The notes below the pieces were generated by a model. The model searched no databases, was not told the origin of the DNA, and saw only the letters and a program-made list of their open reading frames with translations. 64,000 bases of DNA, taken from NCBI RefSeq assembly GCF_000002425.4, contig NC_037273.1:1184483-1248482 (forward strand). The letters run 5' to 3'. The position numbers and the translations under genes were made by a program. The stretch's first letter is position 1; each line of letters starts with the position of its first letter. The stretch is from Physcomitrium patens. Its lineage: Eukaryota > Streptophyta > Bryopsida > Funariales > Funariaceae. Shown piece by piece: positions 23,129 to 35,499 of the stretch.

Positions 23129-24011
23129 CCCTAAATACTTTGAACCTGTGCTCACATTGACCCCAATCAGGAACATGATGCAACAGAATGTTGCATCGAA
23201 TGGATCATGGATGGATTGCCAACTTTGAACTCTAGTTGCTCCTTGTGACGAATGTCTACTGGTCATGCGTTGAGGCAACTGAATCAAGTTCAAATGGAGT
23301 TTTTAAGCTCTAACGGAGGTCATGTGGGCGTTGATTTTTCATCACTGGCTTGAACAACAATTTGGAGAATCTCTTGGCTTAATGGTATGTGTATTTCATG
23401 GGGCAGGTGGCGATTGCCTGGATCTATTTCCGCAACCATAAACAACCTTGACTTTCTTATCACCGTTTTCACTCGGCCACGACATGTCAGACTCCATGCT
23501 ATTAGGTCGCATCCAATGTAACATCGAATTGGTGCCGGATAATATTCCAAATTGGTGGCAAGCTGGGAACGCATATTCCGGTCCTTGTAATGAGTCTTTT
23601 ATCTGTTCAGGAAACCAGGTCGGCGTCCATGTTTTGCTCTTTCGGGAGGTATTCTGGACGTGATTCAACAAAGTATATCCTCGTGATTTCATGATGATTT
23701 TGTGAATTGCACCGGAGTTTGGGATGAAGCAGGAGCACGCGTGCAGAATGCCTGACAGCATAGGATCTTCTTTTTTAGCTTCGGTATGTGCAGCAGGAGA
23801 TGCAACTCGTTCCACATTGGTAAGAGTTTAAGGAGTAGGCGGGTCTTGTTCAACAACCACATAGTAACGATATACGCCGCCCGTCATTGGCTTACTGTAA
23901 ATGGTAAGCAAGTCCATCCATTTGAGCTCGATCTTTCCAGTTTCATAGTGGTGATTACGTTACGCAGATGGCGTTGTACTGATGGTATATTTTAGGTTTA
24001 GAAAACCCGGT

Positions 24012-24109
24012 GTAACATGCTCTCGAACAAGTATCACGTATCACCGAAGTTAAATCAGTGAACGGGTTACTTCTTGTGGATACCAGTTTGCATGCGTTTT
24101 GCTTGTTCA
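24012..24109 (+). ncRNA. 5S-rRNA-like structured element (resembles the plant 5S mimic, P5SM)
   Basis: CCGAAGTTAA at 24,043-24,052 is identical to the loop C side of plant 5S rRNA. GGGTTACTTCTTGTGGATAC (24,064-24,083) resembles the 5S segment GGGTGACCTCCTGGGAAGTC. The 5S sequence normally between them is mostly missing. Pairing fits a compact fold: GTATCAC (24,031-24,037) with GTGGATAC (24,076-24,083, one bulged G); TCAC (24,041-24,044) with GTGA (24,058-24,061) closing the 5S-like loop; and an outer GAACAA (24,025-24,030) with TTGTTC (24,104-24,109). From memory, the P5SM exon of plant TFIIIA genes, a binding site for ribosomal protein L5 that controls splicing, has this shortened 5S look. 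No zinc-finger exon was found nearby, so function is uncertain. A 5S-derived SINE is the alternative. Confidence 0.4.
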
Positions 24110-26752
24110 GCCGAAACAAAGTCTAAAACAGAAGGCTCTGCCTTGGTAGGAACTGGTTTCACACATCATCTCCCAAGTGTCTTGGGCAAGTTTGATTGAA
24201 CTGGTGATAAACCCTAGTATGTACTAATCTGAAGCAAGTACATCAGTACATAGATTTCCTGGTTATTGTCGAGTGTTGCACCATCTTTCTGTTTTCTGAT
24301 GAACAGCTGTTACACCTTCTCACAGAAATTAGCGGATATGCATTTGTGTCGAATCAGTTCCAACAGTACTGACAAAATGGATTCTTGGTATCATGAGAAG
24401 AGAAGGTTCAAGTTGGTATCTTGTATATTTAATGTTGCCTGTGCAACAGAATTATTGTTCAGACCTAGATTTCTTTCAGATAACGAACTAGTAGTACAAC
24501 GAGTTGCACCGCCAAAAAATGGGTGCCTCAATTTTGAACGTCCAACTGACAGACATTTTACTCTTTAATTTGAATGGACTGCAAACAACAATGTGAAGGG
24601 ATCTGTGTTATCGTCTTAATAGATGAAGTTTCCACCATCTTCAAATTTGTCTCTGGTTAACAAAGCACACTGGATGTGTTCGCTCTGCTGCTCGCCTGGT
24701 TGTAACACATACAATCCAGCTGTCCAAAGAATTTCAGAAAGTACAAAATGTCCACATTGTGTGCAGAAGACTAATCATGAGTCCCCCGACTCTCTCATGA
24801 AACCTTAGCATTTGTCAACTGTTGAGTGATGTGAAGGAGGAAATATGTCTGATGTGTTTGAATCCATTTGAAATTTGTGGCTGCGTTTTGTTTTCAGGTT
24901 TCACTTCAATGGCATTCTGTAGTACTCATTATCCTTCGCAGACTGACAATTTGAAGTGCGTCTCCTACGGTCCGATTTTCTAAATAGAGAAAAGAAGAGG
25001 TTCCAAGAGCACATGGACAAAACGACTTTTCTGGATATCTCGATGTTTTAGTTAGAGACGGGGATGATGAACTTTATAACAATATCGATTCAGTCACATT
25101 TCACACTCTGAAAACATTAAACATGGAAGGATTCATGAGGTGGAGTTTGTAAATCTTTTGCTTCACTACACAAGTACTGAGATTCCTATACAGAACAAAA
25201 TTACTATATAAATACCAATTGGGTTTTCATTACTTCTTGCAGCATGAGTTCCAACAGACACTAACCTCAAAAATCACCTCCATTATACAGTATTTCATCC
25301 TGGTCATTTTACTACTGCTCAAGTCCTCGCAAAAGGCTCACTTCATTGCCCTCTACCAATCCCAGTATGACTTCTTTGTTGCGTTCCATTTCTATTAAAT
25401 GTTTAAAGCAGATAACGGGGCCTTTTTTTGAATGAACCAAGCCCCCAGAAGTCAGGTGCTGGAGACTCAGCCTGCCCCACCAGTCCACTCCACTTTTATT
25501 GATTTGTTGCTAGACCTCAGATCAATGCCCTCTTGATGGGTCCTGTCATTTAAAGCTTGTGTGGTTCACATGCATTGGAAAATGGAGGAACTTCAATATT
25601 TGTACCACTGCACAGCAGGTACTGGATCCGTCACATATGGTTTTCTGCTACTACATCTCCGCAAGAGGTAAACCGCCGAGTTTCAGAAACAGGCTGCCAT
25701 ATAGTGGGCGGTAGCAGGCAGAGTAAGATAAAACACACAAAAAAAGAAAAAAAAACATCAACGAACAAGTAAGAAAGAAACTGGAGAAAGGGTTGAGGGA
25801 TTTGGTTCTGTCCACGAAACTGAACATTATGTTGCTTCAATTACAGCATAGAGCGGCGGATGAGAGAATGGATTGGTATGCAAATGATTGTTGCAAGACA
25901 TCATCCATCAAGTAGCTGTGCCGGATCCATCAATCCAGTCCCTGCAGTTATCAGTACTTCAATTGACTGGCTTCTGACACGCTTTGTTCACATGCTGATG
26001 AAGAGCTGGACTCTTGCTTTGTCTTGACAAGTTTGTCAAACCAAAGGAGAGCTCAGCTGGTGGCCGGGCTGGCATTACCCACAGACGTTGACAGGCGAAC
26101 ACTTACGAGCGCCAGTGCACACACGTTCCTCGCCTGACACAGAATTGGATCCAAGATGGGGCCATCCCAATGCTTCCGGGGGTTTTCTCCCTTCGTTCTC
26201 CATGTTTGGTATCCATTGTTGTGAGGGTAGCTTGGGTTTTGTCTTTGACCTAATTGGCAACACGTACTACGTGGAAGGGAAAACTGTGTGCAGAAGTGCA
26301 CCAGGATTCACAAGGATCCACAAACGGCTCAGGTACTCTCTCAACACCAATTTCTAGAAGGGAATTTCTCCCTTTGTGCATAGAGCAAGGTATCTCGAGG
26401 TATGGAACGCTGAAAATTGAAGCATGATCAGGGCAGATCATGATTTTTCGTAGAATCCCAGACGGAGATGTTTGCACATATGGATACACATGTCAAGCCA
26501 CATTTCGCAAGTCATAAATCAGCAGATTAATCGAGCTTGTGGGAGTTGAAGAGGATGATAGCCCATCATTCTTGCAGTCTGACAGGGATATGTATCGAAC
26601 AAGGCCCACAATGAGGTGTGAAGAATACGGACGCTTAACAAAAACTACTCCAAGCAAGGAGTTCAATTGCCACTTCAAGCATTTGTGAGCTTTCTTAAAC
26701 ATTAACCTGGAACCCGACAATCCAATGGTAATTGTCACCTCTGCAGACACAC

Positions 26753-26768
26753 AAACACACACACACAC

Positions 26769-26799
<31 letters not shown>

Positions 26800-26800
26800 C
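26753..26800. repeat. (CA)n/(TA)n compound microsatellite
   Basis: CACACA units run into a pure TA tract. Confidence 0.9.
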
Positions 26801-28769
26801 TTACACTCACACAAATAAACTGTTCAGAAACTACCAGGCAGACAGGCAACAAGAGCAGATTCAGGACAAGATGGGGAGCATAGTCAGATGCAGTCCATCA
26901 TCTTTCGCTGCCCTTTTGGATCACTTCACAATTGTGAACCAACAAATCTGCCATCAGAGTGCTTACCAGATTAGGCAGCTATAATAAATCCCCGCCATGC
27001 TCAAACCCCAGCCCCCTTTCCATCTGCAGCATCGACCCATCCTTGTGTGTTCAGTCAAAGGCGGAGCGCGTTGTCAACTCGCCAATGGAGACTACCTGCC
27101 ACACCTGCAAGTGCAGGCTCCTGTAATGCGAGCGAGCGGCAACTGGCTTCATGTGGAGGATAAGGCTGTTTTTCAAAAAAAATGTTGGCACATGGCTTGA
27201 CAATCTGGAGCCCTCTCTGATCTACTTCAGGTGTTGCAGGGAAGTTCTGAGAAGGTGGACAAAACTAGCAGGCTCACTGGACCAATGTGCGCCACTCTGC
27301 TGTTTAGGGCACCCAGGAGTTCGGCTGGAGCTCGTGTCGGCTGGTGTGTATGTGTGCTCCGCCAAAAGCTCAGGAGGGCTTTCGCTACTTCGCCTGGGGC
27401 AAAGGTGAGGGCATGTGGCTGCTCCTCCACCCCTAAATGTGGAAGCTGAGCTGACCTGCGCATCTTTCCCGAATCGGAACAGCCTCGGGAATTGGAACTC
27501 AGCCTTGCTTGAGCTCCTGGAGAAATTCCCAATATCAGGTGGAGATCATGCATGTTGACTCTACAAGGTCATGTATTGTGATGTGAACTGGAGTTCAAAA
27601 GTGACAATATGTCGAATGATTTTTTTTTTTTTTTTTTTAAATCCATTTGGTTATTCTGGAAGAAATATAGAATTTCATCTCTTCTAATGCAACAAAACAA
27701 TTAGAGATGATGAGTAGATATCTTGTAGATTAAAGTAAAAAGTTTAAGAACATGATTTAGTGATTTCTTATGACCATAATATGACCTAGAAAGTTGATGA
27801 TGAGGTGCTGCAATCTGCCCGCCACAGTAGATGTAGAGTTGAAATCAGAATGAGCAATGGGCTTAAAAACACATTGACACGGGTGGTGATGGATGTTTGC
27901 TATTAGCTACTTTACTTCAAAACAATGCCTCTGTTTTGCAATAATCTCTATTTTCCATCATGTATTTAATTGACGTTTATATTCAACGTAAATACTGAGC
28001 GATAATGCACTGTTACAACTTTTAGATAATCTTTGATGGGAGTAGTTTCTCACATACCTCTCAAATCAACAACACATTTGAATGTGGGAGAATACAAAGT
28101 CTCGCATGGAAGTGCCTCGTACACAAGATCTCATGGAATGAAGAAATTGATACAAGCAAGCAAGCAGATGCGCTTGTGCACAACTCACTTTTTATTGAGA
28201 TGGAAAGATCAGCTGACCATGTGCAGGTAGTCAAGAAACGAAGCACGACGATCGATCCAATATAGTATCCGAAATATCTGGGCACGTCTCAAATTTAATG
28301 GTACTTTGTAGAGGCAATACACTCTGATAGTCTACTCAGTCGATCGCTAGCAACATCACGTCCACTGTAACCAGCTCAGGATTACAGGACCAAAATCATG
28401 AGGAACTTGACGTGTATATGGATTGGCAACGTCATTGATGAACAGTATAAAACGTAGGGACTGGAGCGGGTGGTGTAATGGAAAACATTGACACACGGAC
28501 ATGCACACACCTCGGCATCCTCTATGTGATCTCCACATCTTCATCTTGAGCTTGACCAATGAGGACAGCTACGATCGATCACGGGAGCGAACTCCTGGAT
28601 TGATTTCTACGTCCGAACATGGAGACTAGACAACAAGGAAGAATAGAGACTAAACTTGACGTAATTGTAGAAGCGGGCGGTCGCTAAATCGCACACCACA
28701 GCTATGCCGGATCATTCTAAAATGATCCAATCTGACCCACTAAGAAAATGAACGGAGGGATGACCCCCG

Positions 28770-30057
28770 TCAAAAGTTCGACCCCTCGAAGGTCTGCCCG
28801 AAGCCCCAGTTGGATGAAGCCACATTGTTTGAAATGGCCTCGGCGCCATCACTGGTGACGGCTTTGAACGAGATCGCTTGGCCGTGCATTCCGCTGTTGC
28901 CCGTGAACTGCCACATTTGCCCCCAGTTGCGCTTTAGGGGTAGCCAGGCGGTGCTGGAGCCCTTAATATACAATTGCTGCACGTCGCCAGCGCCTCCGAC
29001 GTTGGTGACGAGCACTAGCAGGAAGTAGGGGTTGCCATTAACCGTGAACCTCATGCCTCCAGACTTGAGGCAGGACACTCTGCCAATCAAGTGATAACAA
29101 AAGAATATCTTAATACAATGGCTTACAGGTATTATACCTAGAAGCCAAACTGGAAGAGACCATCACTGGCTGCAAGTTAGAGACCAACAGCCCAAGTCTA
29201 CCTTCTATAATTGATGGGAATGACGCCGCCCACTGTGCGCGCAATCTTGCTGAAGACAGGTTGCGCCAAGTCGAAGTGCTGCCTGGGTGGGTTGCACCAG
29301 CCTCCGTTAGAACCGGTAGGACAGAAGTTGGTAACAGTAATAATAGCGGAACCTCCCGGGAGGCAGTACTGGGACCCAGACGGGTCACAGGTGAGCTCGT
29401 AGCACGCTCCACAGCTGAGACCGCTATTGAACAAAGACGAACTCAGAGCAGCAGTGCTGGTACCATAGCCGCTGCTGTAGAGATTGCCAAATCCACAAGC
29501 TCCGCCTACAGTTACAAAACCGATACACAGCTTTTAGAATCGATTGCGTCCCACGTGTAGGGTAGCGAATACGTATTCACTTGACACGAAGGGAGCGATC
29601 AAGAAAATGTGCGGGAAGTTCACAAACGGCCCACTCCCACAGGTGAACCTCAACTCTGTAACAATGGCTCAATCGTAACTTCCATACGCCCGACACAAAG
29701 TTGAGAAATTGTTTAGTTGAGCATCGAAAATCAGTCTACAATGTGGGTGGCACCCAGCTATGACCCGCATTCCTTGTGAACTACAGTCACAACTGCGACC
29801 CCTTGCAAAACGCAGCCACCATGGCGGCGGCGAACCGCATTTCTGAGAAGATTTACAGAGGGACTACATTTGAAAACATCGATAACTGGAGGATTAAAGT
29901 GGCACCCACCTTGAGTACCGGAGGCGTCAGCTCCACCATAGTAAGTGGCATGGGCTCTGCCCCAGTCGCTGCCCGTAAACCTACTCCCCTTCGCCTCCAC
30001 GCCGGCCATCACCCCCACAATTATCACCACTATCACACTACTCCATCCCATGGCCAT
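28770..30057 (-). CDS. EXPA: Alpha-expansin 1
   Basis: Three exons on the minus strand: 30,057-29,910, 29,505-29,202 and 29,079-28,770, with GT-AG introns of 404 and 122 bases. They give 253 residues. The start is taken at ATG 30,057 because it begins a good secretion signal ([19 protein letters not shown], about 1-22); the frame is open upstream to 30,129. [24 protein letters not shown] opens the double-psi barrel. Cysteine pairs C81/C84, C111 and C120 follow, with the alpha-expansin hallmark [13 protein letters not shown] (HFD at 126-128). The C-terminal domain (about 165-253) includes [19 protein letters not shown] and the aromatic [13 protein letters not shown]. Expansins act in the apoplast, loosening cellulose-hemicellulose contacts at acid pH without hydrolysis. 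Length and intron positions are normal. Its paralogue lies at 47.4-48.7 kb on the same strand. Confidence 0.95.
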
Positions 30058-30129
30058 CGCCGCAGCTGCAGGTAACCCCAGGTCAGAACCGATCGAGCCC
30101 CTCTGACCACCAAGCCTGCCGAGTTGCAA

Positions 30130-32960
30130 AGCTGCAGTGGAGACCTCGCAAACGAATTGGGTAGAGATGGGATCGCAATCGAGACCTAGTATGAGGGGAG
30201 ATTAGACCGGCGAAAGAGTCTAACTGCGGCTTCGCACAAATTACCAGCAAAATGAGCGAGAGAGTGTTGCGCGATGTAGACTTAGGAGGCGAGGAGACTC
30301 GGGAGCTGAGAGCAGAAGTTGAAGCCGCAGCTGCTGCTCTTCAAGGCTTGTGCTGCCACCTCTCCAGTCATGGAAGGAAAATTTTATCAGTCTAGGGTGT
30401 GAGCTTCATCTCCCTTCGTTCATCCCCCCTCCCACGCATCCATCCTCTGCACCCCCCCCCCTCCTTGCATGTGCCAGAATCGGCTCTGGCTCTCTCTGTC
30501 CGCGCTCCGCGAATTATTATTCAGTTCCAGCCGATGTCGCCTTTTCACCACACCCAGTGAAAGCTGGCTTTTGCCACGCTGCCATCCACTGGTGTAAGAA
30601 AGCATTGTGGGCACTGGAACACTAGCATGCTAGCACACATGTTCATACTACCATAACTACGCGTCCGCCCACACCCAAGTTTGTTGGCTCACAGCTAAAC
30701 GATGTGGATCGTTGAGCATTGGGACTTCATCATCTTTCGGTTTTACGCCAATCCAGTCTCGCTTTTAAAACCCAAGACTGACGTCGTAAATGAGTAAAGT
30801 CATTTCGGATCCTACATGGCACTATGGGGTAATGTTCTTCAAGTTTTCCTGAAGCCATGTAGAATTCCATGAAACGTGACTAGAACCAATTTTCTGCTCA
30901 CAAATCATCAACTCACCCAGTATTATAGGAAAACAATAAAGTTTGTTTTGAAGAGAAGAGCTATCCGAAGCGCTAATAGCTCTCTATTTACTCTAGCGTC
31001 GTAGGACCATAAAAATCCCTTTTATGCATTGCATTTGAATGTTTTTGATGCGTCTAACCGTCACATTTCATCTTTCACCCTGAAGACTTTTCAGAGATGA
31101 CCGCGACGTGACTGTGGCAGTCAACAAAATTTTAGTGGTGCATCTGGATCGTGTGTAATAATTCTCATAATTCTCGAAAACGCTCTCAAATTTGCTCGAG
31201 CAGAAATTAAGGTGCTTCCGGGTGACATAAATCCACTGCAATAATTTGGCTGGAAGATTAGGTTTAGTTCTGCTGCAATGTCGATTTATCTATTATTAGC
31301 CGATCCAAGTGATGAAACAGAGTCATCTCTAGGAAAAATCCAACGCGATGCTGCGCACGTCCATTCAATCGGACAACGCCCGCATTAACAAGAGGCTATT
31401 TGCATAATGTTAATGCGTTGGGTCATACGCAAGTGAGGTGCAGGGTCTTTGTTTCGTGGGCATGAGCCCGACCCACGACGACGATGAACTCGCCTACTCG
31501 CGGAACATGTCCAGAAATCCAGCTGCTGCACCAAAATTCTTTCACGTCCCTCAAGACGTCCCGGCCCGATACTAAGGATGCACTCATGTTCGTATCGATG
31601 CGGCTCAGAAATTTGTCACCATTTATTCTACACAGACACATGCGAACAGCTGAAGTTCATGTCGTTGGCATTCGGCATAGTGGACTGTAGAGCTAGTGCT
31701 TCTGCTGGAAAATCAACACTGATCTTAACAGTGTCCTTGAAACTGCACAGACAGGGAGAGAAAAAATAAATATATACATGATTAGAACTCATTCGAGACG
31801 AGCGAAAAGTCGGATTCCGGTGAGCAAGTATCGTGTGTATACCCCCCCCCCAACCCCACTGGATCAGATGCCAGTTCCAGGCGGAATCCACCCTGGGCGT
31901 GTCAGCTGATTCTGCGGAGAACGGTCGCCTTTATAAGTTCCTGGTTCTTCTCGGTTACTTCTTTGTTCTTGGAGGTAGCGTTTACGTGCCAGCACATAGT
32001 AACGCATGAAACTGATGCCTTCTACACCACGCACCATTCTGAACGCTCACCTTTTGCTTTTTCGCCACCATCCACACCCTATTCAATTCTCTTCTTATTG
32101 GAACATACAACACATAAATAACTAAATAAATAAATAAATAGAAACTTGTTCAGGTGCAAACACAATAATATGTATGAGACGGAGGGGTTCCCTTGTTTCC
32201 CACTTGTTGTTCCCAATGGCTCAAGGTGGTTGGGCCACAAGGCCAGGTGTCATCAAATGGACCCACGAAGCCAACCACCCCCGTCACAAATGGGTTTTGG
32301 TTGTTCAAAACGCTGTACTTCATCCACAGAGCTCATAACTTCATCAACGGAACTCCTCTACTTTATCCACTTAGCTACTGTATCTCATCCATCAAGCTTA
32401 TGTACTTCATCCACTGAGCTTCTGTACTTTCATCCACTGAAGAACGTGCACTTCATCAAGCAAATGGTGGGAGACCGACGGGGAGCCAATGGGGAGCCGC
32501 CAGCTGGCCCTACAACTTCTTCTTGTTCCGTTGCCCTGGGGCCCCGACAACAAATCTACTGCTCTCATTGCACACCAGAGATTTAAATGCATTACCATTA
32601 ATGGATAAAACATTAAACTATTTCTCTCAGTTTTAGCATTATAAATATAAATATAAATATATCCCCACTGTAAATACGAAACCCTATATCTGTTTTCAGT
32701 TGGGGGGATTGGATTCCGCTTTCATTAGATGGCCCTGTCGGCGCGCATAACGTGCGAATGAATGAGGATGATTGTTCGTTCCACGTAAATAAACTAACGC
32801 CTTCATTCATCCTGTCCTTTTGGGCGGTTTTGCAGTCGTACTTTCAGCGTTCATGGAGATTCGAACATGAAACCGCGTCCACGTCATCCGTCACCCGTGG
32901 CAGGTCGTGAATCCTAGCTGGCAGTTGGGTCTGCCACGGAGGTTCTCGAGGCTGTTGGAA
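30130..32960. other. Upstream region of alpha-expansin 1, no further gene recognised
   Basis: About 2.8 kb of mixed composition that should hold the expansin promoter and 5' UTR (nearest 500-1000 bases). Short frames are present without known domains. I found no convincing TATA box. A C-rich patch lies at 30,425-30,465 and C runs at 31,843-31,856. The 22-base tandem repeat at 32.3 kb is listed separately. Confidence 0.5.
32316..32461. repeat. 22-base minisatellite (about 6.5 diverged units)
   Basis: Units of 21-22 bases begin at 32,316, 32,338, 32,359, 32,381, 32,403, 32,425 and 32,447. The consensus is about TACTTCATCCACTGAGCTNC. The core CTTCATCCA is kept in most units. The array sits inside a 146-residue open frame (32,146-32,586) with no known domain. 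Confidence 0.8.
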
Positions 32961-33678
32961 CCCAAGGTGGGGTTCAAACTCTTTGTCATGATGGTGTCTT
33001 TCCCGCTTCAATTTGTTGTACACTGACTAACAACTATTAACTCGGTATTGTTTTTACACAAGCATTTGTCATTTCATGAAATTCGTTTTCCTAAGTTTTA
33101 TAGCTAAGTATTTCTTAGAACATAAAAAATCATATTTCAGGGATTTTGTTTTCATTTATTTATTTGAGCTCAAAAATATCATACATGTAAACACGTTTGT
33201 ATATATACAAGTATTTACGTATGTGTGTATATGAAATTCAATGTCTTTGAAAGTAAAATAGGAAATAAATATTAATTAATTTTCTTAGTTTACAGTTGTA
33301 GAATTTGTTATACTTGTATATATACAAACGTGTTTACATGTATGATATTCTGCTTGTAAATTCATCCCCCCCTAAAATTAATTATATTAAATTACTAATC
33401 AAAATATTGCGAGTTGACTTTGTACTATGGTGCATTATTAATAACTTCTGATTTTTTTATAATAAATAATTGATTTTTTTTGACTATTTATTAATCAACC
33501 AAGGTAGTCAACAAAGGCTATGTGCCTGCCAGGGTGGAAGCAATTAGCCTAAATTGTAGGGCTTTAGTAAAGTCAATTTCCATGAGACCCTCAACCCCCC
33601 ACATCTGAAGATTAATAATCTCCAATAATTAATACTTTTTCATGCAATCAATGAAAGAAATTAATGGGGAAAACACTG

Positions 33679-33711
<33 letters not shown>

Positions 33712-33910
33712 TCTTAATATGAAGTATTAAAAAAACATTTGGAAGACAATCTCACAATCTTCATGGCAATTTATTGAGCATATCAAATATTAAGAGACAT
33801 AATTGTTCTCCAAAATTTACACTAGACTATTACCCCTTCATCATATATTCAAAAGAGGTTTTCAATTATAAAGTACTTTCCTAGGCTTACTTGTTACTAT
33901 TTAGTTTAAA

Positions 33911-33947
<37 letters not shown>

Positions 33948-34194
33948 CACCATGTTCTGTTTATTTATTTTTCAATTTATTAGATTATGTATTCATGTGT
34001 ACTTGTGATGACATTCTGGCAAACGATTAAGAAAAACTGTCCACATACATGTATTTGTGGTAATAACCTTTTGAATACTTCCAGTTTATGTGTCCACTTG
34101 ACATGTTTAAATGTTGTAGTTGTGAATAAATTATTAATGATATCTAAAATAACAATAATAATAATAAAGGTTACCAGTAAGACAATACAGATAC

Positions 34195-34225
<31 letters not shown>

Positions 34226-35200
34226 ATATATTTATGTATAGTCTTTCTTTTACCACTCAAAATGATGCAATTAATCAACTTTGCTATGTAACAAGTATGT
34301 ACATAAACAAAATCAAATTTGACACACACTTGCAATATAAAACTGCACACAACCTTATATGTCTTCAAAGGTATAAGTACAAATATTTTTCTAGTTCTCT
34401 TGCACATAAAATTATAAGTAAATTATTGAATATAACATAAATTGATTCTTTCAATTGAAAAAAATCATAAATAAAAAAAATCATAACTTATTTGTTTCTG
34501 AGAATGTTGTATCTTTATTGATTCAATGAATTGTCTTTGGAAAAAAGCTTTATGAATGAGTTAATATATAAAATAAGTTATTACCAAATATATATATTTT
34601 TATCTATGAAGTTCTCATCTTTTTATCTGATCCTCTAAACGTAGAAAAATAAAAAATGATAAATAGAAACAATATATTTATCAAATGTATGGATTATGGC
34701 TTACACAAAAGACAAATATGAAAAATGAACTAATTTCAAACAACCTATGGAGTTCAAAAAAATATGCTTTTGTGTGTCTTTGTGTTGATGCTTCTAAGGA
34801 TGTTCGATTTTCAAATATTCCCAATAGCATCAAAACTTCTCCAACATTTTGCTTTCCATAGTCCAAGATTTAATGTCCTCTTCCCGGGTATCAATACAAC
34901 ACCGGATATCAATAGTCTCTCACCGTCTGTCTCTCTTTTGTACTAAAGATTTCTCGCTGTCAATGAGAAGAGCTTATTTGGGTACAGCATTAAATTTCTC
35001 GTCTCAACAATTGTAAAATTTTGCAAAATCAAATAAAATCAAAAGAAAAAGAAAAGGAGTGAATTTTAACTGCCGTTTAATTTAATTTGATTTCAAATAA
35101 TTGGATGATTGTGAAAAGACCAGAAATTACATGAAGCATTAGTTTCATACGTGAAATGTACATACTAAATTTACATACGCATGAAACCACAACTGAGATA
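32961..35200. other. AT-rich spacer
   Basis: AT-rich DNA with (TA)n tracts at 33,679-33,705, 33,917-33,942 and 34,197-34,217. It contains the 40-bp inverted repeat. No gene is recognised. Confidence 0.6.
33175..33349. repeat. Perfect 40-bp inverted repeat with 95-base spacer
   Basis: 33,175-33,214 is the exact reverse complement of 33,310-33,349, with no mismatch in 40 positions. The arm contains GTAAACACGTTTGTATATAT. A transcript would fold into one long stem with a 95-base loop. I see no clear target-site duplication or known microRNA. It could be a recent MITE, a hairpin small-RNA locus or a local inverted duplication. Confidence 0.9.
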
Positions 35201-35335
35201 CTGTATTCAATTCTTTACAATTTATTAATACTGTAGTGTGCGAATCCATAATAGTAATGCTTTGTGTCTAATTGAAAAAAACACCAACAAACAAACAAAT
35301 AAACAAAAACCAGTGTATGCATATACATACACATC

Positions 35336-35356
35336 GATAGATAGATAGATAGATAG
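35336..35356. repeat. (GATA)n microsatellite
   Basis: Five GATA units, preceded by an A/C-rich AAACAAAC stretch at 35,280-35,310. Confidence 0.9.
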
Positions 35357-35499
35357 GTTTTGTTGTTGTGATCATGTTGTGACTGCACGGAGTCTTTTCG
35401 GTGCAGTTTTACTATGCAGGAACCTATAGTCAAGCACACCTACATGTAGATTCATGAACTTCATTCTGTGCGATTTGAAGCACAATTTTCATGGCTAAC

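Larger units (their letters stand above)
23129..28769. other. Region between the PLAC8-family gene and alpha-expansin 1, no gene recognised
   Basis: About 5.6 kb of moderate GC content. It should contain the PLAC8-family 3' UTR and the alpha-expansin 1 3' region. Small frames occur on both strands (for example 24,623-24,808 with CSLC and CPHC pairs, and 26,088-26,357) but match no family I know. Other contents are the 5S-like fold at 24.0 kb, a (CA)n/(TA)n tract at 26,753-26,800 and a T run at 27,620-27,638. Confidence 0.5.

Noticed and set aside
24012-24109. Functional 5S rRNA gene
   Set aside because: The segment between the two 5S-like blocks is mostly missing, which destroys the normal internal promoter spacing and mature structure.
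24623-24808. 61-residue frame with CSLC and CPHC pairs, possibly a zinc-binding protein or a TFIIIA finger exon
   Set aside because: The spacing fits no C2H2 finger or zinc ribbon I know, there are no His ligands in register, and splice signals do not link it to neighbours.
27366-27378. AAGCTCAGGAGGG, identical to the first 13 bases of plant miR390
   Set aside because: The remaining bases differ from miR390 and I find no pairing arm within about 150 bases, so it is not a MIR390 hairpin, and the orientation is not that of a target site.
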